Shown here piece by piece: positions 1 to 7,408 of a stretch of DNA of 35,895 bases. A model generated the notes under the pieces. It was not told the DNA's origin. It did not search any database and worked only from the letters and a program-made list of their open reading frames with translations. The DNA is from Candidatus Coprenecus pullistercoris. GTDB taxonomy: Bacteria; Bacteroidota; Bacteroidia; Bacteroidales; UBA932. The stretch covers positions 1 to 35,895 of the forward strand of contig DXAT01000059.1 of assembly GCA_019116965.1 (NCBI GenBank). The letters are read 5' to 3'. How positions within the stretch are numbered: position 1 is the first letter of the stretch; each line of letters opens with the position of its first letter. The translations under genes were made by a program, and so were the position numbers.

Positions 1-801
1 GCTCGGGTGTGAGGCCGTTGAGATCCTTCACCACGCGGTTGTAGTCGATAATCTTGAGGTGGCTCTCGGGGAATACTACTGCCATGAAGTAGTTGTACTC
101 CTCGTCTCCGCGGTGGTTGGGATTCTGGCGGCGCTTCTCCTCTCCTACGAGAGCGGCTGCGGCTGTACGGTGGTGACCGTCGGCTACATAGAACGCGGGA
201 ATGGTCGAGAAGATCTCGGTAATCCTCCTGATGTCCTCGTCATTGTCGATTACCCAGAAGTGATGGCCGAAACCGTCGTCGGGTGCCACGAAGTCATACT
301 CGGGCTTGCCGTCGGTGTACTTCTTCACGATGGCGTTGATTTCGGTGTTGTCGGGATATGCGAAGAATACGGGCTCGATGTTGGCATTCTGATGCGGACA
401 TGGATCATACGGTCCTCTTCCTTGTCCTTGCGGGTGAGCTCATGCTTCTTGATCTTGCCGGTCAGGTAGTCGTCTACATTGGCGCAGAGTACGATACCGT
501 ACTGGGTACGGCCGTTCATGGTCTGGGCGTAGACATAGTAGCACTCCTTCTTGTCCTGCACGAGCCAGCCTTTCTCCTGCCATTTCTTGAAGTTCTCGAC
601 AGCCTTGTCGTATGCGGGCTGCGAGTGCTCGTCGATGATGGGATCGAAGTCAATCTCGGGCTTGGTGATGTGAAGGAGGGATTTCTCGCCGGCCTCAGCC
701 TTGGCCTCCTGGGAGTTGAGCACGTCGTAAGGACGGGCTGCCACTTCCTCCACGATGGACTTGGGAGGACGGATTGCTGCAAAAGGTTTTACTTTTACCA
801 T
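1..801 (-). pseudogene. DUF1015 family protein, frameshifted and cut by the window edge
   Basis: The N-terminal part of a DUF1015 protein (family length about 410 residues) of unknown biochemical role; it is found next to serA and serC in many Bacteroidales. The start at 801 gives MVKVKPFAAIRPPK, the usual beginning. The frame runs to about position 391 (HELTRKDKEEDRMIHVRI) and then leaves the family sequence. Shifting frame by one base at 390/391 restores QNANIEPVFFAYPD and, further on, the family motif AFYVADGHHRTAAAA, open to position 1. The best explanation is loss of one G on the plus strand (one C in the coding strand, ATCCAG read as ATCAG). It lies 19 bp after serA and is probably co-transcribed with it. 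A sequencing or assembly error cannot be separated from a real mutation here. Confidence 0.85.
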
Positions 802-820
802 ATCGTTTCTCTTCTATTGA

Positions 821-1741
821 CTATTTGTTTACCTGGAACTTGCGGTTGCCTGTAGCGAAGAAGTCGCAGATCTGGTTGGCAGCGGCTACTCCGGCGTTGA
901 TATTGGCCTCGGCTGTCTCGGCACCCATCTTCTTGGGGGTAGCGAAGACTCTCTTGCCGAATTTTTCGTTGAGCTCGGCCTGGTTGGTGGCGGCGATGTC
1001 GGTGATGTATTTCAGGTCCTGTCTTTCCTCGAGAACCTTCACGAGCTCGGGCTCGTTGATCACTTCCTTGCGGGCGGTGTTCACGAGGCAGCCGCCTTTA
1101 GGCATCTTGGAGAGGAGAGCGTAACCGATGGAGTTCTTGGTTTCGTTGGTTGCGGGGATATGCAGGGATACGAAGTCGCTCTTGGCATAGAGGTCCTCGA
1201 GTGAAGCGGCTACTTCTACGCCCTCGGCCTGAATCTTGTCAGCGGGAACGAAGGGGTCGAAGGCCATGATCTTCATGCCGAAGCTCTTGGCGTGAGCTGC
1301 TACTAAGCGGCCGACATTGCCGTAAGCCTGGATACCGAGGGTCTTGCCCTTGAGCTCGGAGCCTGTACCGGGAGTGAACTGGTTGCGGGAGATGTAGATC
1401 ATCATGCCGATAGCGAGTTCAGCCACGGCGTTGGAGTTCTGGCCGGGAGTGTTCATGGCTACGATGCCTCTCTCGGTGCAGGCTGCTAAGTCGAGGTTGT
1501 CATAACCTGCGCCGGCACGGACAACGATCTTCAGCTTGGGAGCGGCTGCAATGACCTCCTTGGTCACCTTGTCGGAGCGGACGATGAGGGCGTCTGCATC
1601 TGCCACTGCTGCGTAAAGCTGCTGTACATCGGTATATTTCTCGAGAGTTGCAAGCTCATGGCCGCCTTTCTCCACGATCTCGCGGATCTGATCAACGGCT
1701 ACCTTTGAAAAAGGTTTCTCAGTTGCTACTAATATTTTCAT
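821..1741 (-). CDS. serA: D-3-phosphoglycerate dehydrogenase, short form without ACT domain
   Basis: Oxidises 3-phosphoglycerate to 3-phosphohydroxypyruvate with NAD, the first step of serine synthesis in the cytoplasm. At 306 residues it has only the catalytic and nucleotide-binding domains of the D-2-hydroxyacid dehydrogenase family; the C-terminal ACT (serine-sensing) domain of longer SerA proteins is absent. Visible features are RAGAGYDN (residues 75-82), a Rossmann segment GIQAYGNVGR (136-145) and the NTARKEVI segment with the likely substrate Arg at 224. The canonical catalytic His of the PHxG motif is not seen; the segment reads TPKKMGAET (268-276). Upstream serC (94 bp away) supplies the next enzyme of the pathway, which supports the assignment over other 2-hydroxyacid dehydrogenases. 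Confidence 0.9.
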   Translation of the reverse strand: MKILVATEKPFSKVAVDQIREIVEKGGHELATLEKYTDVQQLYAAVADADALIVRSDKVTKEVIAAAPKLKIVVRAGAGYDNLDLAACTERGIVAMNTPGQNSNAVAELAIGMMIYISRNQFTPGTGSELKGKTLGIQAYGNVGRLVAAHAKSFGMKIMAFDPFVPADKIQAEGVEVAASLEDLYAKSDFVSLHIPATNETKNSIGYALLSKMPKGGCLVNTARKEVINEPELVKVLEERQDLKYITDIAATNQAELNEKFGKRVFATPKKMGAETAEANINAGVAAANQICDFFATGNRKFQVNK

Positions 1742-1776
1742 TGTAGATGTTTTAAAATGTTGATTATAAACTATTG

Positions 1777-1825
1777 AAAAAACCGAACCCCGGCAGTCCG
1801 GTTATGATGTGGATATGCCGGGGTT
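1777..1825 (-). terminator. Rho-independent terminator-like hairpin between serC and serA
   Basis: A perfect 10-bp inverted repeat, AACCCCGGCA (1786-1795) and TGCCGGGGTT (1816-1825), is followed on the minus strand by a run of six T (plus-strand A run 1777-1782). It sits after serC and before serA, both read on the minus strand, so it would end or attenuate serC transcription ahead of serA. Confidence 0.7.
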
Positions 1826-1835
1826 GTCGGGTTAA

Positions 1836-2909
1836 TTATTTATGCAATTTCTCGAACTCCTGCATGCAGGCGATCAGAGCCTCAACAGCCTCGATAGGGC
1901 AGGCGTTGTAGATGGAAGCGCGGAATCCGCCGACAGAGCGGTGGCCCTTGATACCTACCATGCCTCTTTCCTTTGCGAAGGCGAGGAACTCATCCTGAAG
2001 ATCCTCGTGGCCGGGAGCCATTACGAAGCATACGTTCATCAGTGAACGGTCCTCCTTGGCGGCTGTGCCGACGAAGAGGGAGTTGCGGTCGATCTCGTCA
2101 TAGAGCATTCCGGCTTTCTTCTTGTTGAGCTCGTACATGGCCTTTACACCACCCTGAGCCTTAACCCATTTCAGGGTCTCGGTCATAACGAAGATAGAGA
2201 ATACAGGAGGGGTGTTGAACATGGACTCACCCTCGATGTGTGTGCGGTAGTCGAGCATGGTGGGCAGATAGCGGGATACCTTGCCGAGGATCTCGTCCTT
2301 AACGATAACGAATACTACACCGGCAGGACCTACGTTCTTCTGTGCACCGCCGTAGATCAGAGCATACTTGGAAATGTCTACAGGACGGCTCATGATGTCG
2401 GATGACATATCGGCAACGAGGGGCACGGGGCAATCCATATCCTCGTGAATCTCAGTACCTTTGATGGTGTTGTTGGTAGTGATGTGGAAGTAGTCGAGGT
2501 CAGTGGGGATCTCGTATCCCTTAGGGATGTAGGTGTAGTTCTTGTCGGCTGAGGAAGCTACTGCATAGGCGTTGCCGATGCCTTTGGCTTCTTTGAGGGC
2601 TTTCTTTGCCCATACGCCTGTCTCTAAGTAGCCGGCCTTGTTCTCGAGGAGGTTCATGGCCACATAGAGGAACTGGAGGGATGCACCGCCGCCGAGGAAG
2701 AGGACGCTGTATCCGTCAGGGATGTTGAGGAGTTCTTTCCAGAGAGAACGGCACTCGTCCATAACGGCCTCCCACTCCTTGCTTCTGTGAGACACTTCTA
2801 TTACGGACATTCCTGTTCCCTTGAAGTCTTTAAGGGCTTCGATAGCCGCTTCGATGGCCGGTTTGGGCAGAACGCAGGGACCGGCGTTGAAATTATAAGC
2901 TTTTTTCAT
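1836..2909 (-). CDS. serC: Phosphoserine aminotransferase
   Basis: Transaminates 3-phosphohydroxypyruvate to 3-phosphoserine with glutamate, a PLP enzyme that also acts in pyridoxal phosphate synthesis in some bacteria. Its 357 residues match the usual family length. The N-terminus [14 protein letters not shown] and the phosphate-binding segment [11 protein letters not shown] (about 70-80) are typical. The PLP Schiff-base lysine is expected in [12 protein letters not shown], at Lys191. It is the first gene of the minus-strand serC-serA-DUF1015 group. A TAACTTTG box at 2949-2956 on the minus strand is the likely promoter element, and a terminator-like hairpin follows the gene. Confidence 0.96.
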   Translation of the reverse strand: MKKAYNFNAGPCVLPKPAIEAAIEALKDFKGTGMSVIEVSHRSKEWEAVMDECRSLWKELLNIPDGYSVLFLGGGASLQFLYVAMNLLENKAGYLETGVWAKKALKEAKGIGNAYAVASSADKNYTYIPKGYEIPTDLDYFHITTNNTIKGTEIHEDMDCPVPLVADMSSDIMSRPVDISKYALIYGGAQKNVGPAGVVFVIVKDEILGKVSRYLPTMLDYRTHIEGESMFNTPPVFSIFVMTETLKWVKAQGGVKAMYELNKKKAGMLYDEIDRNSLFVGTAAKEDRSLMNVCFVMAPGHEDLQDEFLAFAKERGMVGIKGHRSVGGFRASIYNACPIEAVEALIACMQEFEKLHK

Positions 2910-2948
2910 ATCTGAAAATGTTTAAAATGTTTAATCTAAATCAAGGCC

Positions 2949-2956
2949 CAAAGTTA
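2949..2956 (-). promoter_or_regulatory. Probable -7 box for serC
   Basis: On the minus strand the sequence TAACTTTG matches the Bacteroidota -7 consensus TAnnTTTG, 40 bp upstream of the serC start codon. No well-spaced -33 TTTG was found, so this rests on the -7 box alone. Confidence 0.5.
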
Positions 2957-2983
2957 TAAAATATTTGTGACAATGGGTAAAAA

Positions 2984-3433
2984 TTATAAATCTGTAATCT
3001 TTTCGCAGTATGAGCACAATAACTGTATCTCAGAACCTTTGACTATGGTCTTGAACCGTGTGGGGATGTTCTCATGATTTGTCACGCACATGGGGTTGAT
3101 GCATCTGACGATACCGCAGATGGTCCCTGGGATGGTCAGGACTTTTTTCTCGACTACTTTGAAGTCGCGGATGATGTTGACGCTGGCGTTGGGAGCGATG
3201 AGGGCGATCTTATTGAGCTCGTCATCCCGGAAGAACCGTTCGGATATCTTGATTATGCCCTTGCGGCCCATGGACTTGCTGTCAAGGTTCACTCCGAAGG
3301 TTACGGGATGCTCGGAACTGCTCAGCCCGAGTATGTCGATGACTTTGAATACCTGGCAACTGGGTATGTGGTCCAGTACGGTGCCGTTTTTGATGGCGCT
3401 GACTTTCAACTGTCTGTCTTCAATTCTTTCCAT
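2984..3433 (-). CDS. pyrI: Aspartate carbamoyltransferase regulatory subunit
   Basis: The regulatory chain of aspartate transcarbamoylase, which binds CTP/ATP and tunes the catalytic chain PyrB in pyrimidine synthesis. It has 149 residues, a normal length. The C-terminal zinc site is complete: Cys111 and Cys116 (CINPMC), Cys140 and Cys143 (CSYC), with the spacing known from the E. coli protein. The start lies 12 bp after the pyrB stop codon, so the pair is co-transcribed in the order pyrB-pyrI. Presence of pyrI implies an allosteric class B type enzyme. Confidence 0.96.
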   Translation of the reverse strand: MERIEDRQLKVSAIKNGTVLDHIPSCQVFKVIDILGLSSSEHPVTFGVNLDSKSMGRKGIIKISERFFRDDELNKIALIAPNASVNIIRDFKVVEKKVLTIPGTICGIVRCINPMCVTNHENIPTRFKTIVKGSEIQLLCSYCEKITDL

Positions 3434-3445
3434 AAGGCTGTCCTC

Positions 3446-4351
3446 CTATCTTTTTCCAAGTAAATATGAGATGATGGCCATGCGGACATACATTCCGTTC
3501 TCCGCCTGTTTGAAATACCATGCGAACGGGGTGTCGTCCACATCCGTTGCGATTTCCTGCAGCCTGGGCAGGGGGTGGAGGATTTTCATGTTGGGGCGGG
3601 CGTCAGACAGCATGGATGCATTGAGGCTGTATACATTCTTGACCTTTTCGTATTCGACCGGGTCTGTGAACCTCTCCTGCTGGATGCGGGTCATGTAAAG
3701 GATGTCCGTGCTGTTGAGGTATTCCTGTAGGTCTGAAGTTTCCTTGTATGGGATGCCCTTGCTGTCCATGAAATCGCGGTACTCCTGCGGCAGCTTCAGC
3801 TCGTCCGGGGCGGTGAACTCGAATTCAGGGGAGAAATGGCTCATGGCCTGAAGCAGGGAGTGTACTGTCCTGCCGTATTTCAGGTCTCCGACCATATTGA
3901 TGTTGATATGGTCCAGGCGGCCCTGGGTCTGTCTGATAGTGTAGAGGTCGAGCAGGGTCTGGGTGGGATGCTGGTTGGCTCCGTCTCCGGCGTTGATTAC
4001 GGGAACGGACGCCACCTCCGAGGCGTAGCGTGCGCTGCCTTCGAGCGGGTGTCTCATGACGATAAGGTCCACATAGTTGGATACCATCTTTATGGTGTCC
4101 TTGAGGCTTTCGCCCTTGCGGATGCTGGTATTGGCGGCGTCGGAAAATCCGATAACCCTTGCCCCCAGTCTGTTGGCGGCAGTCTCGAAACTCAGCCTCG
4201 TCCTTGTGGAAGGCTCGAAGAAGATGCATGCCACCACCTTGTCGCTCAGAAATGTCTGCGACTTGTTGTGCTCCATCTCCTCTGCTACATCGAGGATGTG
4301 CAGTATCTCCTCCTTGGTGAAGTCTTGAATCGAAATTAAACTTTTAGCCAT
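3446..4351 (-). CDS. pyrB: Aspartate carbamoyltransferase catalytic subunit
   Basis: Condenses carbamoyl phosphate with aspartate to N-carbamoyl-aspartate, the committed step of pyrimidine synthesis. Its 301 residues contain the carbamoyl-phosphate motif [13 protein letters not shown] (STRT at 48-51), the '80s loop' IRKGES with Lys79 and Lys84, and [17 protein letters not shown] (120-136) with the conserved His-Pro-Thr. It is followed by pyrI and preceded 11 bp upstream by the YigZ-family gene, all on the minus strand, so a three-gene operon is likely. Confidence 0.97.
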   Translation of the reverse strand: MAKSLISIQDFTKEEILHILDVAEEMEHNKSQTFLSDKVVACIFFEPSTRTRLSFETAANRLGARVIGFSDAANTSIRKGESLKDTIKMVSNYVDLIVMRHPLEGSARYASEVASVPVINAGDGANQHPTQTLLDLYTIRQTQGRLDHININMVGDLKYGRTVHSLLQAMSHFSPEFEFTAPDELKLPQEYRDFMDSKGIPYKETSDLQEYLNSTDILYMTRIQQERFTDPVEYEKVKNVYSLNASMLSDARPNMKILHPLPRLQEIATDVDDTPFAWYFKQAENGMYVRMAIISYLLGKR

Positions 4352-4362
4352 GTATATTTATA

Positions 4363-4974
4363 TTATAAGTGTGCCACTACAGCTTCGGCCTCCCTCATCC
4401 TGTCCTCGAACCGGCCGGTATCCCTGAGTCTGACGCGGGCCTCTATCCTGCAGGCGGTGCCGGCCGAGCTCATCTGCGGTGTTATGCCCATGTCCTTGAG
4501 TGTCCGCATCACTTTGTCCATCGCAGCGTAGTCGAATGTCACGGAGAAGGCCTCCGCAGCTACTTTCTCTATTGTCCTGCCGTTGGATATGGCGTCGGCC
4601 GCCGCACTCCGGTAGGCATTTATGAGTCCGGGCACGCCGAGTTTTATGCCGCCGAAGTACCTGACCACTACTATCAGGATGTCACTGAGACCGGCCGACT
4701 GTATCTGACCGAAAATCGGTCTGCCGGCAGTGGATGACGGCTCCCCGTCGTCATTCATCCTCCATACATTGCCCTCCAGTCCGAGCCTGTAGGCATAGCA
4801 GTGGTGCCGCGCGTCGTAATATTCTTTCCGTATCCGTTCCAGATGTGCCTTGATCTCTTCCTCCGACATGACCGGGTATGCGAAAGCGAGAAACTTGCTG
4901 CCCTTCTCCTTGTAAATTCCCTCTGACGGGGCAGCGATGCTCATGTAGGTGTCGTTTCTCTCCTGTGTGTCCAT
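4363..4974 (-). CDS. YigZ/IMPACT (UPF0029) family protein
   Basis: Related to E. coli YigZ and the N-terminal domain of eukaryotic IMPACT, proteins linked to translation control; the exact bacterial role is unsettled. Diagnostic segments are KEKGSKFLAFAYPV, ARHHCYAYRLG, NDDGEPSSTAGRPI and VVVRYFGGIKLGVPGL, the last two being the signature of the family, followed by a smaller C-terminal alpha/beta domain. I chose the ATG at 4974 (MDTQERNDTY). The frame stays open to a TTG at 5004, which would add ten residues. The gene is the first of a probable operon with pyrB and pyrI and is divergent from the acyl-CoA reductase gene. Confidence 0.9.
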   Translation of the reverse strand: MDTQERNDTYMSIAAPSEGIYKEKGSKFLAFAYPVMSEEEIKAHLERIRKEYYDARHHCYAYRLGLEGNVWRMNDDGEPSSTAGRPIFGQIQSAGLSDILIVVVRYFGGIKLGVPGLINAYRSAAADAISNGRTIEKVAAEAFSVTFDYAAMDKVMRTLKDMGITPQMSSAGTACRIEARVRLRDTGRFEDRMREAEAVVAHL

Positions 4975-5030
4975 ATCGGCCGTTTGAGGCACTAAGTTAG
5001 TCAAAAAAGCCGGAAGAGCCTAAATTTTTT

Positions 5031-5038
5031 TATCTTTG
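5031..5038 (+). promoter_or_regulatory. Probable -7 box for the acyl-CoA reductase operon
   Basis: TATCTTTG fits the TAnnTTTG consensus and lies 19 bp upstream of the start codon at 5058. No clear TTTG was found at the usual -33 distance. Confidence 0.55.
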
Positions 5039-5057
5039 GGCTGTCAACGGACGCAAA

Positions 5058-6056
5058 ATGAGAAATGAGGAATTCATAACCGTGTATGCGGCGCTCGGAC
5101 ACAGGCTCATGAAGTGGCTGGCCGGAGACACATGCTGGCCCGAGCTGGAGACGGCGGTGGAGCTTTCAGCGAGGGACAATGCGTTTTTCACGCCATATAT
5201 GCAGTGCAGGGCGTTGGAGGCGATAGCCTGCGGATTTCTGGCCGAGGATGCGCTGCGCCGGTGGCTCGGTGCATATCCTGTGCCTGATCCGGGTGCGGAG
5301 CCTCTCTGCGGGGTGGTGGCTGCCGGCAATATACCGGCTGTGGCATTTCACGATATCCTGTCTGTGCTGGCGGCAGGCTGGAAGCCGGTGGTGAAGCTCT
5401 CTTCAAAAGACAGGCATCTGCTTCCGGTTCTTTTTCCTGATGTGGAGTTCTGCGGTTCGACCGACGGCTGGAGGGTGGATGCCATGCTGACAATGGGAGG
5501 GGATGCCGCTGCCGGATATTTCCGGGAGCATTTCCCCGGTATTCCGAAACTGATCCGGGCCTCGCGTTTCAGTCTTGCCGTGATTGCCGGAGACGAGACG
5601 CCGTCCGCACTGGAGGATCTTGCGGAGGATATGCTGCTTTATTACGGGTTAGGCTGCCGAAGCGTCGTGTGGCTTATAGTGCCGGCCGGTTATGATATGT
5701 GTCCGTTAACGGCGGCGGCGGAGAGGTTCGCAGCCAGCCGCCTCGGCCGGCTGGCCGCTGACAACCACCGGAAGAACAAGGCGGTACTGACTTTGGCCGG
5801 AGAGGATTTTATAGACGGCGGAACGGTGATATTCCGGAGGCTTGGGAGCGGCAGCCCGTACGGCCGGACGCTCCCGGTGGGCGAGGTGTGGTATTCGGAG
5901 TATTCATCCCCTGAGGATGTTGAAAACTTTATCCGCAGGGATGAGGACAGAATTCAAAAAATTATCCGTAACTTTGGCTACGCTCAGAGACCCGGGCTGG
6001 AGGACTGGCCGGACGGCGTGGACGCCGTAGAGTTTCTGAGAGGAGTAAAACACTAA
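5058..6056 (+). CDS. Acyl-CoA reductase, LuxC-like
   Basis: Resembles the acyl-CoA reductase (LuxC) family, which reduces activated fatty acids to aldehydes with NADPH through a cysteine thioester. It has 332 residues, shorter than bioluminescence LuxC but usual for the Bacteroidota members. Visible are GVVAAGNIPAVAFHDIL (85-101), a nucleotide-binding turn typical of the aldehyde dehydrogenase fold, VVKLSSKD (111-118) and YYGLGCRSVVWL with the likely catalytic Cys200. The physiological substrate is unknown. It is the first of three closely spaced plus-strand genes (3 bp to the next), ending with miaA. Confidence 0.85.
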   Translation: MRNEEFITVYAALGHRLMKWLAGDTCWPELETAVELSARDNAFFTPYMQCRALEAIACGFLAEDALRRWLGAYPVPDPGAEPLCGVVAAGNIPAVAFHDILSVLAAGWKPVVKLSSKDRHLLPVLFPDVEFCGSTDGWRVDAMLTMGGDAAAGYFREHFPGIPKLIRASRFSLAVIAGDETPSALEDLAEDMLLYYGLGCRSVVWLIVPAGYDMCPLTAAAERFAASRLGRLAADNHRKNKAVLTLAGEDFIDGGTVIFRRLGSGSPYGRTLPVGEVWYSEYSSPEDVENFIRRDEDRIQKIIRNFGYAQRPGLEDWPDGVDAVEFLRGVKH

Positions 6057-6059
6057 ATT

Positions 6060-6563
6060 ATGGCTATATTCAGATATAGGGTGACAATCCCGTGCAGCAA
6101 GGTGTTCTTCAGGGAGTACGGACTCGATTCAGGGATGAGCCTGTTCAGGCTCCGCGGTTTCCTCGACAGGGACTTGGGGTTCGCTCCGGATCAGATGACC
6201 ATGTTCGAGGTACTTTCAGGAAAAGGCAAGGTAATGCGCCGTATCGGGCTTTTCGACTTCGGAGACGGATCGATGGACCATGTGTCCGTGGAGGAGGCTT
6301 TCGGAGAAGAAGGTGTGGTCCTTCGGTATGTTTACAATATGGACCGTGACCTTTTTCTTGAGTTGAGACAGGTGTCGGCACTGGAATATAGTCCCAGGAT
6401 TTCCTATCCGGTCCTGTTGGCTGAGCGCGGGCGCAATCCGGATCAGTTCTCGGCGGTGTATGAGGAGTTTGAGGAGTTCTCTGCTAAAGCTCAGGAATCT
6501 GCGGAGACTGAAGACGCGGCATACGAGGACGACGAGCTTCCGGAGGGAGAGGAAAACCTGTAG
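6060..6563 (+). CDS. pRiA4b ORF-3-like (IS1096 passenger TnpR-type) protein
   Basis: A 167-residue protein beginning MAIFRYRVTI and containing FREYGLDSGMSLFRL, RRIGLFDFGDGSMDHVSV and VLRYVYNMDRD. This pattern resembles the pRiA4b ORF-3-like family found as a chromosomal protein in Bacteroidota; the 'TnpR' label in databases is historical and there is no serine or tyrosine recombinase motif. The C-terminal 40 residues are strongly acidic (many Glu/Asp), suggesting a disordered tail. Function unknown. It lies 3 bp after the acyl-CoA reductase gene and ends 2 bp before miaA. Confidence 0.7.
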   Translation: MAIFRYRVTIPCSKVFFREYGLDSGMSLFRLRGFLDRDLGFAPDQMTMFEVLSGKGKVMRRIGLFDFGDGSMDHVSVEEAFGEEGVVLRYVYNMDRDLFLELRQVSALEYSPRISYPVLLAERGRNPDQFSAVYEEFEEFSAKAQESAETEDAAYEDDELPEGEENL

Positions 6564-6565
6564 GG

Positions 6566-7402
6566 ATGGAGAAGGTCCTTGTCCAGATACTCGGGCCTAC
6601 GGCGGCAGGTAAGACGGATTATGCCGTGGAGCTTGCAGAGGAGTACGGCTCGCCGGTAATATCCTGCGATTCAAGACAGATATTCAAGGAGATGCGTATC
6701 GGTACGGCTCCTCCGTCGGAGGAACAGCTGCGTCGGGTGAGACATTATTTCATCTTCAGCCACTCGGTGTCCTGCCGTTATTCTGCCGGCCAGTATGAAC
6801 TGGATGCGATTGCTCTGCTCTCGGAGTTGTTCAAAGAGCACGACCGTCTGGTGATGGTCGGAGGTTCGGGTCTGTACGCCGATGCGGTCTGCTATGGCTT
6901 TGACGATTTCCCTTCGGCGGATCAGAACTTGCGAAGGAAGTTGACGGAAAGGGCGATGACCGAGGGAGTCGGTGTTCTTGCGGAGGAGCTGCGGGAGCTG
7001 GACCCGGAGAGCTATGCGGCTATAGACCTGTCTAACCGACAGCGGGTCGTCAGGGCTCTGGAAGTGACGCTCTCCACAGGCCGTAAATTCTCCTCCTTCA
7101 AGACCAATCCTCAGAAGAAGCGCTTTTTCAATGTGGAACGGAAGATCCTGACCATGCCAAGAGAGGAACTGTATGCCCGTATTGACCGCAGGACGGAGAA
7201 GATGTTCGGGGCGGGACTGGTCGACGAGGTGCGCTCTCTGGCAGCGTACCGCGACATGCCGGCTCTCCGCACTGTCGGATACAGCGAGGTCTTTGACTAT
7301 CTGGACGGCAGGATATCGCTTGACGAGGCCGTGGAACTTGTCAAAAGAAACACCCGCCGCTACGCCAAGCGCCAGATTACCTGGTTCAACAGGTATCTTT
7401 AA
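6566..7402 (+). CDS. miaA: tRNA dimethylallyltransferase
   Basis: Transfers the dimethylallyl group to N6 of A37 in tRNAs reading codons that start with U. The P-loop GPTAAGKTDYA (10-20) and the following CDSRQIFKEMRIGTAPP (34-50) are the classic MiaA signature. Further along are MVGGSGLYADAVCYGFDD and the tRNA-binding stretch NRQRVVRALEV. With 278 residues it is shorter than the E. coli enzyme (316) but in the range of Bacteroidota MiaA. The stop codon is only 6 bp from the recQ stop codon on the opposite strand, so no dedicated terminator separates the two. Confidence 0.95.
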   Translation: MEKVLVQILGPTAAGKTDYAVELAEEYGSPVISCDSRQIFKEMRIGTAPPSEEQLRRVRHYFIFSHSVSCRYSAGQYELDAIALLSELFKEHDRLVMVGGSGLYADAVCYGFDDFPSADQNLRRKLTERAMTEGVGVLAEELRELDPESYAAIDLSNRQRVVRALEVTLSTGRKFSSFKTNPQKKRFFNVERKILTMPREELYARIDRRTEKMFGAGLVDEVRSLAAYRDMPALRTVGYSEVFDYLDGRISLDEAVELVKRNTRRYAKRQITWFNRYL

Positions 7403-7408
7403 CCGATG

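Noticed and set aside
6145-6381. Minus-strand and second-frame ORFs inside the pRiA4b-like gene
   Set aside because: High-GC shadow frames rich in Pro and Arg; the plus-strand gene is better supported by spacing and sequence.
6060-6563. Transposon resolvase function suggested by the database name 'TnpR family' for this type of protein
   Set aside because: No recombinase catalytic motif is present and the gene sits in a housekeeping operon; the name is historical.
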